A stretch of DNA of 64,000 nt from the NCBI RefSeq assembly GCF_000003195.3, contig NC_012871.2, forward strand, positions 49,158,345 through 49,222,344, in the 5' to 3' direction. Shown in pieces: positions 1 through 11,488 of the stretch (positions are counted from its first letter, which is position 1; each line of letters opens with the position of its first letter). Source of the DNA: Sorghum bicolor. Taxonomy: Eukaryota; Streptophyta; Magnoliopsida; Poales; Poaceae. The notes beneath the pieces were generated by a model that searched no databases, was not told the DNA's origin, and worked only from the letters and a program-made list of their open reading frames with translations. The translations under genes were made by a program, and so were the position numbers.

Positions 1-304
1 AAGATATATCAATCAATATCAAATACAAGTTTACTCCTATTTTCGCATCTACTTTTCGACGACTTAGTAAATTTGCATACTTTTCTTTTTACGAGTTCTC
101 ATCGATTCTGCGAGTTGCACTCGACGATCCTCGAGTTCCGCGTGAGTACCTCTTGGCCGTGACATCCGGACGTATCGCTGTTGTCGGGACCAAAGTATTC
201 GAATTATCATCCTTGTCGATTAACAGGTCAAATCGACTGGCACGCCTTTACATCGAAATATGGTATTAGCCCTTTGTGTTTATAAATTTATTTTTGCATC
301 AACA
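1..304 (+). repeat. 3' end of a Tat-like LTR, cut by window edge
   Basis: This stretch resembles the reverse complement of the Tat LTR at 49880-50170: both carry the words for 'ggtattagccctttgtgttt', 'cttggccgtgacatccgga' and 'acttttcgac', in matching order. It ends at 304 in GCATCAACA, against GCACCAACA at the matching end of the Tat LTR. Its sense strand is plus, opposite to the large Tat element. Identity is clearly lower than between the two LTRs of that element, so it belongs to an older or different copy. No primer site follows it, so it is a 3' LTR or a solo LTR. Confidence 0.75.
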
Positions 305-2369
305 AATTTCGACCAAACTATGCAATTAGATTATATTTTCGTTCATATTTAATACTCCATGCATGCGTTTAAAGATTCGATGTGACGGAAAATTTTGAAT
401 ATTTTAGGTTCTGGGGTGGAAGTAAACAAGGCCTAGCTGCGCATAGGACAGGGCAAAGACTCAAGATCCGTAATTCTGTATTGCTATATTGGCTCCCGTA
501 TATGATCCCATCTGCGGTCTGACGTCTACAGGGCCATTGGCCGCATGGGCCACGTGCATGCATGGGCCAGAGCCTGACGCTCACGACTCCACTTGCCTCT
601 TGCTCGTCGCGTTGCTGGCCTCTCTCTCGTGGTCGGCTGTCGGTAGATGAGCGTATTTTCTTTTTTTAAAAAATATGTATACATACTGGATTTCTACATA
701 TAATTGTATGCCGGTGCATACGCGACATACCCTGTAGCTCCGCTAATATGACAAATATCCATTCTCTGAAAATCATAATTAATAGAGGTAGTCATTGTAA
801 AAGCAGAGCTCTAAAAATCGATTAACAGAGACATATATCTCTACCTCTAAAATAGTTGTATAAAAAGTTTTAGTAACCCCTCCATATGAACATGGATGAA
901 GACAAATTTATATCAAATTTTAATAACCTTTCCAATGATCACATTGAGGTAGTGGGCTTGAGTAGATTGATTCCTGGCTCGAGTAGTCCTGTAGTTATGT
1001 GCCACTAACACCTATCTTGGATGCACTGTGCTCTTCCTTTGAAGAAAATAGCATAGCCGAGTTATGTGTGTTATGCCTTGTAGCAACGAGGACCCATTGA
1101 ACTCAGCCAAATTCCTCTAGCTTCCTTGTTGATTGCTTGTGCTGAGTTCAATGGGTCTTGTAAGATATGTAATCTTGTATTCCTTGAAGATGTTGGTGAT
1201 AGAAAACCTTACTTTCTAGAGTTGTTGTCTTTGTGCATTTGTCTGGGTTGTTTTAAATGTCGCTAGGGTAGTTTCTATATTTCTTCAGCATATGACTAGA
1301 TGATTGAGTTTTTTCTTGATGTTTCTTGCTTATACTTGCTTCTGCAGATAGAAAGCTTGAAATGTACACATTGCACTATTCTGTGTGAAAAGGTGTGCTG
1401 TTGTTATTTCAACCGCATCCGGTAGTTAATGTGAAAAAGTGGAATCGAACCATCTAATTGCAGCTGCGTCTATCAGGCCACGTGGGCTGTGTTTTTACTA
1501 CTATAAAAGGTTCTTTTCCTCCTTTAATGCTCTTCACTTTCTCTTGCCTTCCATCTTCCAAGCCTATCAAACCGTAATCTCATTTCTAGAGCACTGTCGC
1601 TACCATTCGTCCGCCACTGCTCAATTGTTGCCTATCTGTTTATTGGTAGAGGCAATAGGTCTAGGAGAGCGGAAAAACAAGTCCATCAAGGAAGATCAAG
1701 ATAAGGTCCCTAACATCATCAAGAACCAGGAGTTCATCACCATGAGGGCTGTAGAGAGAGCTTGGCCTGCTCCGAGCACCAAGGATGAGGAGCTGAAGGA
1801 GCTCGTGTGGGGTATATACCCGTATATCCTCATAGCAACACATGGGCCATGCTAGATAAGGTGGCCCAACATGTCAGAGTAGATCACGTGGCCCACCTGG
1901 CTGGTCGGTATGATGTACAAGGATACAAGATCAACTGGATGAAGAAGGAAACTGGGTCAGTTATTGAAGATTTTGTCTCTTATGCAGAATATGGAAGTTG
2001 TAACCAATTAGATCTAGATTTCCTTACATGTAACCCTGGTCTTGTACAATATAAGGCAGGCAAGGACCCTCCTTGATTCAACTCAATACTTATCAATACA
2101 ATACAACACATCAGAGCATAGGATGTAGGTATTATGCCTAGATGGCAGCCAAACCTATATAATTCTTGTGTCACGGTGCTTGTGTTACCATCTAGTTTGT
2201 TGTCTTGCGCACCTCCACCGATTAATCTACTACCATGGGTATACCCCTCGGTAGACTGCTGACCAACTTTCTGTTGCAGGTTCTTTTAAGTAAATGGGCC
2301 CACTGACACACGTCATTGTCCTAAAAACCTTTGACGACTATGCTAGTGAACCAACTACCTAAGAAGATT
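305..2369. other. Unassigned intergenic stretch, no supported gene
   Basis: No recognisable protein domain, terminal repeat or RNA gene was found. A 138-codon open frame at 1439-1855 (plus) and an overlapping one at 1807-2076 read as low-complexity chance frames. A TATA-like 'ctataaaagg' lies at 1501-1510 upstream of the second half, so a decayed LTR promoter is possible. Codon use and protein content gave no family I know. Confidence 0.4.
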
Positions 2370-3145
2370 GTTGGGTGTACCAAGGTACCCAATCCACTGT
2401 TATCATTAACTTATTAGCAGTGCCAGTCTTGACCAGATTTGATGGTCAAATAATAGCAAATTGCTTCTTCTCACCATTAAGGGATAGCAAGTGGCCACAC
2501 TAACACCAGGATCATTCATCACAAAGACTTTGTAGTATTACAACCATTGTACAAATATAATGTACCAGAGTAAAAGTGCGGAAGCATTACACAACTTAGT
2601 TTACAAACCTTTTGTTCCAAATAACACAAAACTTAAGTATAACATTATTAAAAACCATAAGTTGTGGAGTAGCATTAGTAACATTATACAGAACCTCCAA
2701 ACCATAGACCCTCCCCACGGGTCACAACTACTACTCATTGTCATCAACCTCAATGACGATCATACAACAAGGTCCAAAATAGACTAGCTCCTAGGTCTCA
2801 CCTACAACAAGGGTCAAAGAAGACTGCATACTAGGGTACTCAACAAGACTTACCCGATGGAAAAGAGAAGAAACTTAGGGATGCAGGCTTAAGGTGTACA
2901 AGGTGAGGTTTAGCACGAGTCAACATTTATTTTCATAAAAGCTTACTAATAGTGGATCCTTACCTTCAATGTTTTAGATTATTTTAAGTGGTTACTTTGC
3001 ATGGACGAGTTCAAGGATACCCTACAAACATCACTATGTATGGGTCCGAGAACCTCTATTACCTACCAGAAGTGTCATAAACACTTCAGATGGTCATAAC
3101 TTCATAACACTAGTATCTAGGAGATTTTAACCTAGACTTAGCATG
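2370..3145 (-). repeat. Del/Tekay-like LTR relic, left half
   Basis: On the minus strand this region has the same landmarks as the solo LTR at 28464-32383. The 22-base word at 2835-2856, read in reverse, differs at about three positions from 31899-31920 ('cgggtaagtct...gagtacc'). The element was later split by the Tat retrotransposon, and its other half resumes at 50612. The outer boundary near 2370 is inferred from the distance between this landmark and the end of the solo LTR and is not seen directly. Confidence 0.5.
3141..3145. repeat. Target-site duplication GCATG, left copy
   Basis: The five bases before the LTR that begins TGTTGG at 3146 are GCATG. They match 50607-50611 exactly, after the LTR that ends GTCAACA at 50606. 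This pairs the two LTRs as one insertion despite 47 kb between them. Confidence 0.95.
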
Positions 3146-3432
3146 TGTTGGTGCAAAAGCTGATATGCAAACACAAAGGGCTAATACCCGATTCAAATGT
3201 TAAGGCGTGCCAGCCGATTTGACCTTACAATCGACAAAGGTGGTAACACGAACACTTTGGTCCCGACAACAGCGATGCGCCCGGATGTCACGGCCAAGAG
3301 GTGTTCACGCGGAACTCGAGAACACATCGAGTTTGACTCGACTAATTCCTAAGAACTCGTAGTAAAAGGAAAATATGACGAAGTCGTCGAAAAGTAGATG
3401 CTGGAATATGAGTAAAAACTTGTGTTTGATTG

Positions 3433-3435
3433 ATT
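3433..3435. repeat. CACTA target-site duplication ATT (left)
   Basis: ATT at 3433-3435 is repeated at 16891-16893. Removing one copy and the element restores the LTR sequence seen uninterrupted near 50160-50172 in the other LTR. Three-base duplications are typical of CACTA transposons. Confidence 0.93.
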
Positions 3436-3448
3436 CACTACAAACTTT
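3436..3448. repeat. CACTA terminal inverted repeat, left
   Basis: CACTACAAACTTT is matched in inverted form at 16878-16890. Similarity continues imperfectly for about ten more bases. This is where the transposase would cut. Confidence 0.93.
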
Positions 3449-3463
3449 TGACCCTTTTGCCAC

Positions 3464-3935
3464 GCGTTTTTAATTCAATGACGTGATTTAGTTGCAATAG
3501 GCCGTGCTCTCACAACCGATTACATTTTTGGTTGCGATAGCTGGGCTTTTTGCCACGTAAATTGTTTTGTGGTACTAAGTCTGAAGATCGTTACAATAAG
3601 TCTTCTTTTTTGCCACGATTGGATGTGCGTTGCGTTGAATATTAGTGGGGTTGCAATACTTAGATCATATTGCAACGCTTTATTTGATGGTGGTGAAGGC
3701 ACGGCTATGTTGCAACCTATCGCTTGCGTTGCAAATAGATTATACATATTGCAACGCTTTAGTTGATGGTGGCGAAGGCACGGCTATGTTGCAACCTATC
3801 GCTTGGGTTGCAAATAGATTATACATATTGCAACGCTTTAGTTGATGGTGGCGAATACACGTCTATTGTGCAACGTATCTCTTGCGTTGCAAAAAATTAT
3901 ACAGATTAATTAGCTGCGACTACATCGTTGCAATA
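3464..3935. repeat. Subterminal tandem repeats (79-bp units)
   Basis: Units start at 3670, 3749 and 3828 with TTGCAACGC and carry TTGCAAC-type words in both orientations. They contain 'ggcacggctatgttgcaacc' in near-identical form. In En/Spm elements such subterminal repeats bind the TNPA-type protein. Confidence 0.85.
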
Positions 3936-3984
3936 CTTAATCCTTGAAGCTAACAATGGTCACGGAAAAAATATTTAAAAAGAT

Positions 3985-4055
3985 GCAACACTTAGGATTT
4001 GAACTTGGGACCTTCAACTTCATAGCAAACGTTTTCACCACTACACCATACATGC
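3985..4055 (-). other. tRNA-like A-box/B-box relic
   Basis: On the minus strand, TGGTGTAGTGG (4048-4038) fits the RNA polymerase III A box and AGTTCAAATCC (4005-3995) fits the B box, at tRNA-like spacing. The acceptor and T stems do not pair well, so this is not a working tRNA gene. It is either a tRNA-derived relic or a SINE head within the 5' noncoding part of the CACTA element. Confidence 0.55.
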
Positions 4056-4059
4056 ATCT

Positions 4060-4649
4060 GTGTATATTTTTGACAAAAAGGTGTTTAAAACCTCTATAAA
4101 GCCCTTTTAGACATTGAAACCAGATCTAACTAATATCGTTTCATGATGAGAGATCGATCGTGTCTTTCTAGAGCGCGTCGTCCCTGTCCTTGAGCGACTC
4201 CAGCGGCGGCGTCTCCGTCCCTGGGCGAGTGTAGCGGTGGTGTCTCCATCCCATCGTTGGCGGCTGGCCGGCTTCCCCTGCAGGCACAGTGCCCAAGCCC
4301 CTTCTCCCTTGCAGCACTCAGCCATTGTCGAAGACGTCTCCGACTTTCCTCGCTGGCCATCTTCAGTCCTTCCACGGCCAGTCGACTGTCCATCATCGAT
4401 CAACAAGAGAGGGTTCATGTATGTATATGGTTTACACATTATTGCATTGATCCATTACGTGGTTGGCATAGTTTATAGCGTTGTAAGATAATATTAACCA
4501 AAGTTGAGAAGTTTAGGTTTATTTCTATATGCTAGATACCATGTATATATAGATTTTTCTGTTTTTGTATATTTGTAGGTTAATGTGTTAATAGATTGAA
4601 ATAATGCATTGCAGGTATTAAGTCGATCTTGTGATATTTTGAAGATATA
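4060..4649 (+). other. 5' noncoding region of the TNP2 gene
   Basis: Between the subterminal repeats and the transposase start. It is GC-richer at 4170-4390, with only out-of-frame chance reading frames on both strands. A probable leader exon and intron would lie here, since 'tgcattgcag' (4609-4618) is a good splice acceptor just before the transposase ATG. The transcription start was not located. Confidence 0.4.
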
Positions 4650-7600
4650 ATGGCGTCCGATCGTGATTGGAGTTGGATGTTGTTGCCTCGATCATCAGTT
4701 GAGTGGCAACAAGGAGTCGAGAAATTTCTTGATACTATTTTCGTTGGCAACTATGCATCAGAAACTGCATCATGTCCTTGCTCAAAGTGTCGTGGGGTCG
4801 TCTACAAAACAAGATCCCGGATACACATGGACTTGTTGACTAAAGGGTTCAATGAGGATTTTGTGAAAGAAAAGAATAATGCTACATGTTGGAATGAAGA
4901 TAGTGATCTGGATGTAGTCACAGAAAATGATGCATCATCTGCCAACAATTTGTTGTCTGCCTTAATTAGGGGTGCTTCCAGTGGTAATAACAATGAAGAG
5001 CCAGATGAGAGTGCAAAGAAATTTTTTGCTTTCTTGAAAGAAGCTCAGGAAAAGTTGGCTCCAGGTTCCTCGCTCACCAAGTTATCTTTCATGGTCAGAT
5101 TGTTTCAGCTTAAGTGCATGAATGGATGGAGTAACTGTTCTACAGAGCAAGCACTTGAACTAAATATCAGATGCGCTCGCCCCAGGACATTGTATACCAT
5201 CAACTCTAAAGAGAGGACAAAAGATGATTCATGACCTTAGCCTCACATACATTAAGATTGATGCTTGTATGAATGACTGTGTATTATTTCGTGGAGCATT
5301 TGCTGATATGGACACATGTCCAACATGTGGTGAGAGTAGGTGGAAGCAGAAGGACACAAATTCTGATGAGATTGCCGAGTCTAGCGAAAGTGGTGGTGCA
5401 AAGCAGCGCAGTCCTTGCAAAGTACTAAGGTATTTTCCACTTATTCCTCATCTTCAAAGATTTTATATGCATGAAGAAACATCAGCATTGATGCGATGGC
5501 ATAAGGATGAATTAATCCGTGATGGTAAAATGCGGCACCCAGCAAACTCATTAGCATGGCAGCATGTGGATGAAAGGAATGAGAAATTTTCTTTAGATCC
5601 ACGAAATGTTAGATTGGGACTTGCATCAGATGGTTTCAATCTATTTGGGATGATCAATGTTAATTACACTTGTTGGCCTGTAATATTGATTCGATATAAC
5701 CTGCCTCCTTGGTTGTGTATGAAACAACCCTATTGGATGATGTCAATGTTGATACCTGGGCCGAAGTCTCCTGGAATGAACATTGATGTATATTTGCAAC
5801 CCTTGATCGATGAGCTACATGATCTATGGGTTAAAGGAATTCGTACATGGGATGAGAAGGCAAAGGAGAATTTTGATCTACATGCAATCCTGGTATGGAC
5901 AATTAATGATTTCCCCGCATATGCGATGTTATCTGGATGGAGCACGAAAGGTAAGTTTGCATGTCCTTACTGTCACAAGGATACTGATTACCTATGGTTA
6001 AAATATGGTTCAAAGCATTGCTATATGGGACATCACCGATTTTTGCCCCGGAACCATAGATGGTGAAGGAACTGGGTCAGCTTCAATAATAAGACGGAAA
6101 CCAGAGAAGCTCCAGTGCCGCTTAGCGGTGAGCAGGTTAGGCAGCAATATGAGAGTTTTGAGCAAGTTCCTTTTGGAAAGGAAACAAGGAAAAGGAAGCA
6201 ACGCGATGAAGAAAATAGGTGGCACAACTGGAGGAAGAAGAGTATTTTCTTTCAGCTTCCTTACTGGGATTCATTGCTTATACGTCACAATCTAGATGTC
6301 ATGCATATTGAGAAAAATATTTGTGACAGCTTACTGGGGACATTGCTAGAGTTGCAAGGTAAATGTAAGGACAATGATAAGGCTCGACTAGATATGCAAG
6401 AGTTGCGTATAAGAAAAGATCAGCATCCCGTGCTAAAAAAAGGAAAGTACACCTTGCCGCCGGCATTATACTCTCTAGGTAAGGCTAACAAAGAAAATCT
6501 ATGCAAATTTTTACATGATGTCAAGTTTCCACATAGTTATGCGTCAAACATTAGGAGGTGTGTGGATGTAAAAGGTTGCAAATTGTCTGGACTAAAATCT
6601 CATGATCTGCATGTAATCCTACAAAAACTGTTGCCCTTGGTGGTGCGGGAATTATTGCCAGAAGAAGTGGTGATGGCAGTGATGGAGCTATGTAGGTTCT
6701 TTAACTCATTGTGTTCAGAGGAGTTGGAGTTGTCAGAACTTGAAAAACTGAGTGCTTCAATAAAGGAGACCCTTTGTCGGTTAGAGATGATTTTCCCACC
6801 AGCTTTTTTTGATATTATGATGCACTTGCCAGTTCATCTTGCTGAGGAGGCTAGACTTGGAGGCCCCGTGTGTTATAGATGGATGTATCCAGTTGAGAGG
6901 TACCTTCGTACTCTTAAAGGCTATGTGAAAAACAAAGCTCATCCTGAAGGTTCAATTGCAGAGGGGTATAGAGCTGAGGAGTGTCTCACATTTTGCTCTC
7001 GCTTCTTTGATAATATTAGTACAAAGCTACTTCGTCCAGAACGTCATGAAAGTGCAGGTGCAAGTGAAGAACCATCTGGCCTAAGTATATTTAGAAGCAT
7101 TGATTATATTAGGAGAGGAAGTACTATACAAATTTTTTCTGATTTTGAAATGATGAGAATGAGACATTATATATTAACAAACTGTGAGGAGGTGACTCCA
7201 TGGATAAAGTAAGCTATATTTTTTTTGGTGTTGATGATTTTTTTTATTTCTATATTTATGTTTATAATTTCAAGAAACTCATCACATGTATTTTTAATGA
7301 TCTGGATAGTGTGCATATGGATGAGCTGAAGAAAACCGACCATCGACTTGTTGATAAAAGACACAAGGAGGAGTTTGTTTCATGGTTTGAGCGTAAAGTA
7401 AGTAACTTACCGTGCACATTGTACTACTTAGTTTGTAATTCCCTAATAAATTTATAAAATGGCTATCATTGCAGGTCCGTACCTTGCATGCACAAGGACA
7501 AATACATGAGATGATTTATTATCTATCTCGTGGTCCAGATCATCGGGCAAGAGTGTTCAACCGGTGTTACGTAAATGGCTTCCTTTTCCGGGTCAATTCC

Positions 7601-8235
7601 ATAGAGAATTCTTTAACTACTCAAAATAGCGGTGTATTTGTTAAGGGCGATGCAAGTACAGGAGACATGGACTGGTATGGTGTGCTTAAGAAAATCATTT
7701 GTCTTGATTTTCCAGGTGAAAAGGAAGTAATGTTATTCCAATGCGACTGGTTTGATGTCCCTGCAGTAGCTACAAAAAAACTGTAGGGTACAATAAAGAT
7801 CAGTATGGGGTCATCGATATTGATATCACTCGGTTTAGGTATTCAAATGAACCGTATATTCTGAGCACACAAGCGGAGCAGGTGTTTTATGCGAAAAAGG
7901 CAACAAAACCAGATTGGTGCAGTGTCCTTAGAATGCAGCCTAGAAACCTGTTTGCCATGCCTGAAGGAGAAGATACTGAGAAGTTGGGTGAGATCGATCT
8001 AGATGCAGTTGTTCTAGGAGTGGTAGAGATGAATATTGAACAGGTAAATGAGGACGTGACATCTTGGAGCAGGTCTGGGCTTGATGGGATTAGTGTTGAT
8101 GCTACTGTTATTGATCAGGCAATATCAATGCCTGAACCTAACCATGATGACTTGGTCGATGACGATGAAGATCCAGACGACACTTACATTAATGATGGTG
8201 TTGTCCCTCCATTTAGTGTCATGGGAGAAGAATAA
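4650..8235 (+). pseudogene. TNP2-type CACTA transposase, disrupted
   Basis: Nuclear DNA transposase of the CACTA superfamily, which would cut at CACTA ends. Likely exons are 4650-7208, 7310-7397 and 7475-8235, with GT-AG borders. The start ATG opens a transposase-associated domain (WSWMLLPRSS and a CPCSKCR zinc-like motif). Then come the tnp2 transposase core (5590-6066, with CPYCHKD), a DUF4218-like region (about 6240-7208) and a DUF4216-like region (7475-7780). The C-terminus is acidic. At least three lesions are visible: a frame change near 5160, a stop and frame change at about 6064, and a shift at the A7 run at 7774-7780. The fragments are otherwise collinear with full-length family members. 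Confidence 0.92.
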
Positions 8236-8867
8236 GATGATGAACATTAGATAGTGTGTTTATTTGCTTTCATCAATGAACAGCAACCTGCATTTCATAT
8301 TTGCTTCCTGTCTACTTGTTTAATGTGAATTAGCTCAATGAACAGCAATATTCAGTTCATGTTTGCTTCCTTTTTACTTGTTTAATGTGAATTAGCTCAA
8401 TAAATAGCAATATGTTTGCTTTGATTTCTTATGTATACACACATTGGTTCACAGAGAGGTAGTCAAATGCAGGAGAAAAAGCAATTGCTAAATATACATG
8501 ACCATTTAGTTGCCAAATATTTCACAGAACCAAATATTTGACATAACCATTCATAGCAGAAATAGCAGTTGCCAAATATTTGACAGAACATTAAGTTGCC
8601 AATATAGTGGTTCACAAGTCTATAAGACTTCTTCCATTCATCTACTACTACTAGGTAACATGCAATACACTTAGTTAATTGAACACACATTATTCAGTGG
8701 AGCATAGGGTCACCATCAGCGTGCACTACACCTAGGTAACATGCAGTACATAGGAAACTGAACACACACGTTCAGTTTAACACAGAAGCTACACTACTAG
8801 CAAGACACCAAAAGATAAGTCCCAACACCATCATGGACTTCGATCCGTACCAACATGATCGTGCACT
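8236..8867. other. 3' noncoding spacer with short tandem repeats
   Basis: The word 'cttgtttaatgtgaattag' occurs at 8315 and 8377, a 62-bp period. 'gttgccaaatattt' recurs between 8490 and 8600. This probably serves as the shared 3' end of the converging TNP2 and minus-strand genes. No gene seen. Confidence 0.55.
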
Positions 8868-9905
8868 TCAGTTCTTCGGCTTGTACTTCTTCTGCAGATC
8901 CCGGTACAGCGACTCCAAAGTGTTATGGGCATCACGCTTAGCCCTGGCCACATACTTCTCAGAAAAGTAGTCGATGGATTCAAAAATATCCTCCTTTGCC
9001 TGATCAATTGTAGATCGTAGGTCCGAACGTCCAGAAACATCAGAAAGGCCTTCACTGTCATAGGTCTCAGATTGTTCGTCATCTTCGCTGCTGCCAACAA
9101 GCTGCTTCAAATACAAAAATAAATGGTTGAGACACTGATGAATAATAGAAGCATGACTAACTCATGACGAAAAAGATACAGAAATATGAAAATGAGGTGA
9201 AACAAATATGATCATAGCACTGCTACTACTACTACTAGTAAGGTCATTCAAATTTGCAAATTATAACTGAAATCTATGAGCACACTCCTAACTTTCTAAG
9301 AAAAGTAAGGTCATCAACATTATTTCAGCTAAGAACAAAACAGAGCATAATCACGGACCCAACAAAAGTAGCAGCTCTTCTGATCTTTCCCATTTTTTTA
9401 TCAGACATTGCATTACAAATGAATCACCACATGTCAAACATATTTGCAGTTAGCACAATGTAATCCCAGTTTGTTTACACAATCAGCACTAAAACATATC
9501 CCAAACTTGATTTTCATCAGCTCAAAATGTCACACAAATAAATGTATGAGCAGCACAAGTCAATCTGTCAGGTTAGGGTTAGGGGGAATCATCATTACCC
9601 AACCTTCTACTACTTCTACGGTAATAGTAACACCAAAAATGGGGAATCGCTATTACCTTGTTCTTCTTCTTCTTCTTCGGTTTGGGGGAAACCGAAACCC
9701 TTTCCTTCGGGTCGGAGTCCACGAGGTACACGACGCGTGCGAACTGGCCACGGGAGTTACGCGCTTGCGTACGCGCATTGTGCCCGCGCTTCTCGGATGA
9801 CATGGTCGTCGATGCTGCCACCACCTTCGGCGTCTCCGCCCCCTCCGCCGTCTTCTTCATCTCCGCCTTCTTCTTCATCTCCGCCTTCTTGGTTGTCTCC
9901 GCCAT
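8868..9905 (-). CDS. Unknown two-exon gene inside the CACTA element
   Basis: I do not recognise this protein. Exon 1 runs 9905-9657 (83 codons from an ATG at 9905) and ends at a good donor (AAG/GTAATA). Exon 2 runs 9101-8868 after a CAG acceptor, in the same phase, giving about 160 residues. The N-terminus is lysine-rich with repeated KKKAEMKK-type units, and the middle has KPKKKKKN, like a nuclear localisation signal. The C-terminus is acidic, then predicted helical (SDLRSTIDQAKEDIFESID) and basic at the end. It lies convergent to the TNP2 gene and divergent from the second transposase gene. A DNA- or transposase-binding accessory role is only a guess; capture of a host gene is the alternative. 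Confidence 0.55.
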
Positions 9906-10628
9906 CGTCGCCTCCACCGTTGCGCCGCCGTCTCTCGAGACTGAGGGAGTGGGGAATCGGATCGAGTGGATTCCTACGTCTGCCTTGCTCCCTCCACCTC
10001 GCCCCCTTCGCCCCTCTCTGTTGCCTCTTGTAAATGGGGAAGGGGAATGGGAAGCGGAAGGGAAGTGGATGAGGTCACAGGGAAGTCAAGGACATCACGG
10101 GTGCAGGTAGGTTTTACGAAATCAAACTGGGCCGGACCATTTACTGCATACAAGTGCGACAGACCGTCGCGCTCGTTGTTGTGGCACCTTTAATCCCACC
10201 TCGCCAGTTTAGAGAGAGAACAATGCACTTAAAAGGAAGAGCTCATCATCCAATCCGAACTCCTCTTTACAGACTCCTATGCCATACCGTGACCTGTACT
10301 GGGCCTGTTGGGCCATTGGCAATGTCTGCTCCCGTTAAATTTCGGTCGAGCAAGGTAAGGCTGATGGCCTTTGACAGGCCCATACAGTGCATATTTTTTG
10401 TTTTTATGTATTATACTTTTTCTAATCAACGTTTAAAATAGTACCAAATCCAAATTAAAATTGTACATTTTTTGTTTTTATGTATTATACTTTTTCTAAT
10501 CAACCATTTAAAATAGTACCAAATCCAAATTAAAATAAATTATTTTGTACTTATATTTTGTATACTCTAGTACACATACATATGATTTTCGAACTATTAC
10601 ATCTATATGTTTTTTAAACTACATATTA

Positions 10629-10706
10629 CTCCTACTACTACTACTACTACTAGTCCTCCAACTACTATTCCTACTACTGCTACTACTAGTACTACTACTA
10701 CTACTA
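10629..10706. repeat. (TAC)n/(CTA)n microsatellite
   Basis: Imperfect runs of TACTAC and CTACTA over about 78 bases. The leucine-rich frame across it is an artefact of the repeat. Confidence 0.85.
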
Positions 10707-10786
10707 CGGGCCCACCTTATACTAGTTAGGTTCCGAAGTCAAGTTCGCGGGGATAACCCTAAGTAAACTTACCATTCTACACCTAA

Positions 10787-11107
10787 GGGCACTACCAATG
10801 CTAGAAACTACATATAGTTTCTATACTCATTAATTTTTATAGACACTAGAAACTATGGTCCCAATGGATTGTTTCTATACAATATTTTTATATCCAATCA
10901 CATTCATTCTCTCTCCATTCTTAGCCAATCATATCACTTCATGTCTTGGATTTTGTGTAGACATGGTTTCTAACTTAGACCTAGTTTCTATGATTTTTAC
11001 TCTCTCTCTCTTCAATAACTACATTGCCGCATCAACAAAATGCTTATGTGACACTGCAATTAATAATGTCTATGGAAACCATGATGGTTTCTGCATTGGG
11101 AGTGCCC
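10787..11107. mobile_element. Tourist/PIF-Harbinger-like MITE, 321 bp
   Basis: Starts GGGCACTACCAATG and ends with the inverse of GGGCACTCCCAATG, flanked on both sides by TAA (10784-10786 and 11108-11110). Short inverted ends, a three-base TAA duplication, AT-rich content and no coding capacity fit a Tourist-type MITE moved by a PIF/Harbinger transposase. It landed in the spacer between two CACTA genes. Confidence 0.8.
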
Positions 11108-11488
11108 TAATACGTGCCCGCCTTATACTAGCTAGGTTCCATATATATACTCCACACAAATCAATGACTTTTAAAATTTATAGCAAACAGAGCCAATATC
11201 AGGTAACACAATTAAATAATTGATTAACAAATCACATATTTTAAATTTAAAATGTTATATTATATTTAGAAAATTGGTTGTGTTTTCCTCCAAAAAATAA
11301 TTTGTGCCGGTTCCCTCCAAAAAAATTGGTGGTGTTCCCTCCTCCCACCAAACTTTCGGCAAAGTAGCGAAAAAAGGGCACCATCACACAAGGCCTACTA
11401 GCGTGAGACAGAAGCCGCCGTTCCTATCCATCGCAGTCCTTCTTCCCCAAACCGAGAAAATAGATCAAGATCTTGGGGGCGCTGCGGC

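Larger units (their letters stand above)
9906..11488. promoter_or_regulatory. Divergent intergenic region of the CACTA genes
   Basis: About 1.6 kb separates the minus-strand gene from the second transposase gene, so promoters of both should lie here. It contains a directly repeated block ('tgtattatactttttctaat' near 10407 and 10483), a TAC microsatellite, a MITE (10787-11107) and duplicated 25-bp flanks around that MITE ('ccttatactag...' at 10712 and 11120). Exact promoters could not be placed. Confidence 0.45.

Noticed and set aside
1439..2076. Host gene with 138- and 89-codon overlapping frames
   Set aside because: No family, no splice structure tying them together, and repeat-like surroundings.
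3985..4055. Functional tRNA gene
   Set aside because: The promoter boxes fit but the acceptor and T stems do not pair.
10545..10766. Leucine-rich frame resembling a membrane protein
   Set aside because: It translates a TAC/CTA microsatellite.
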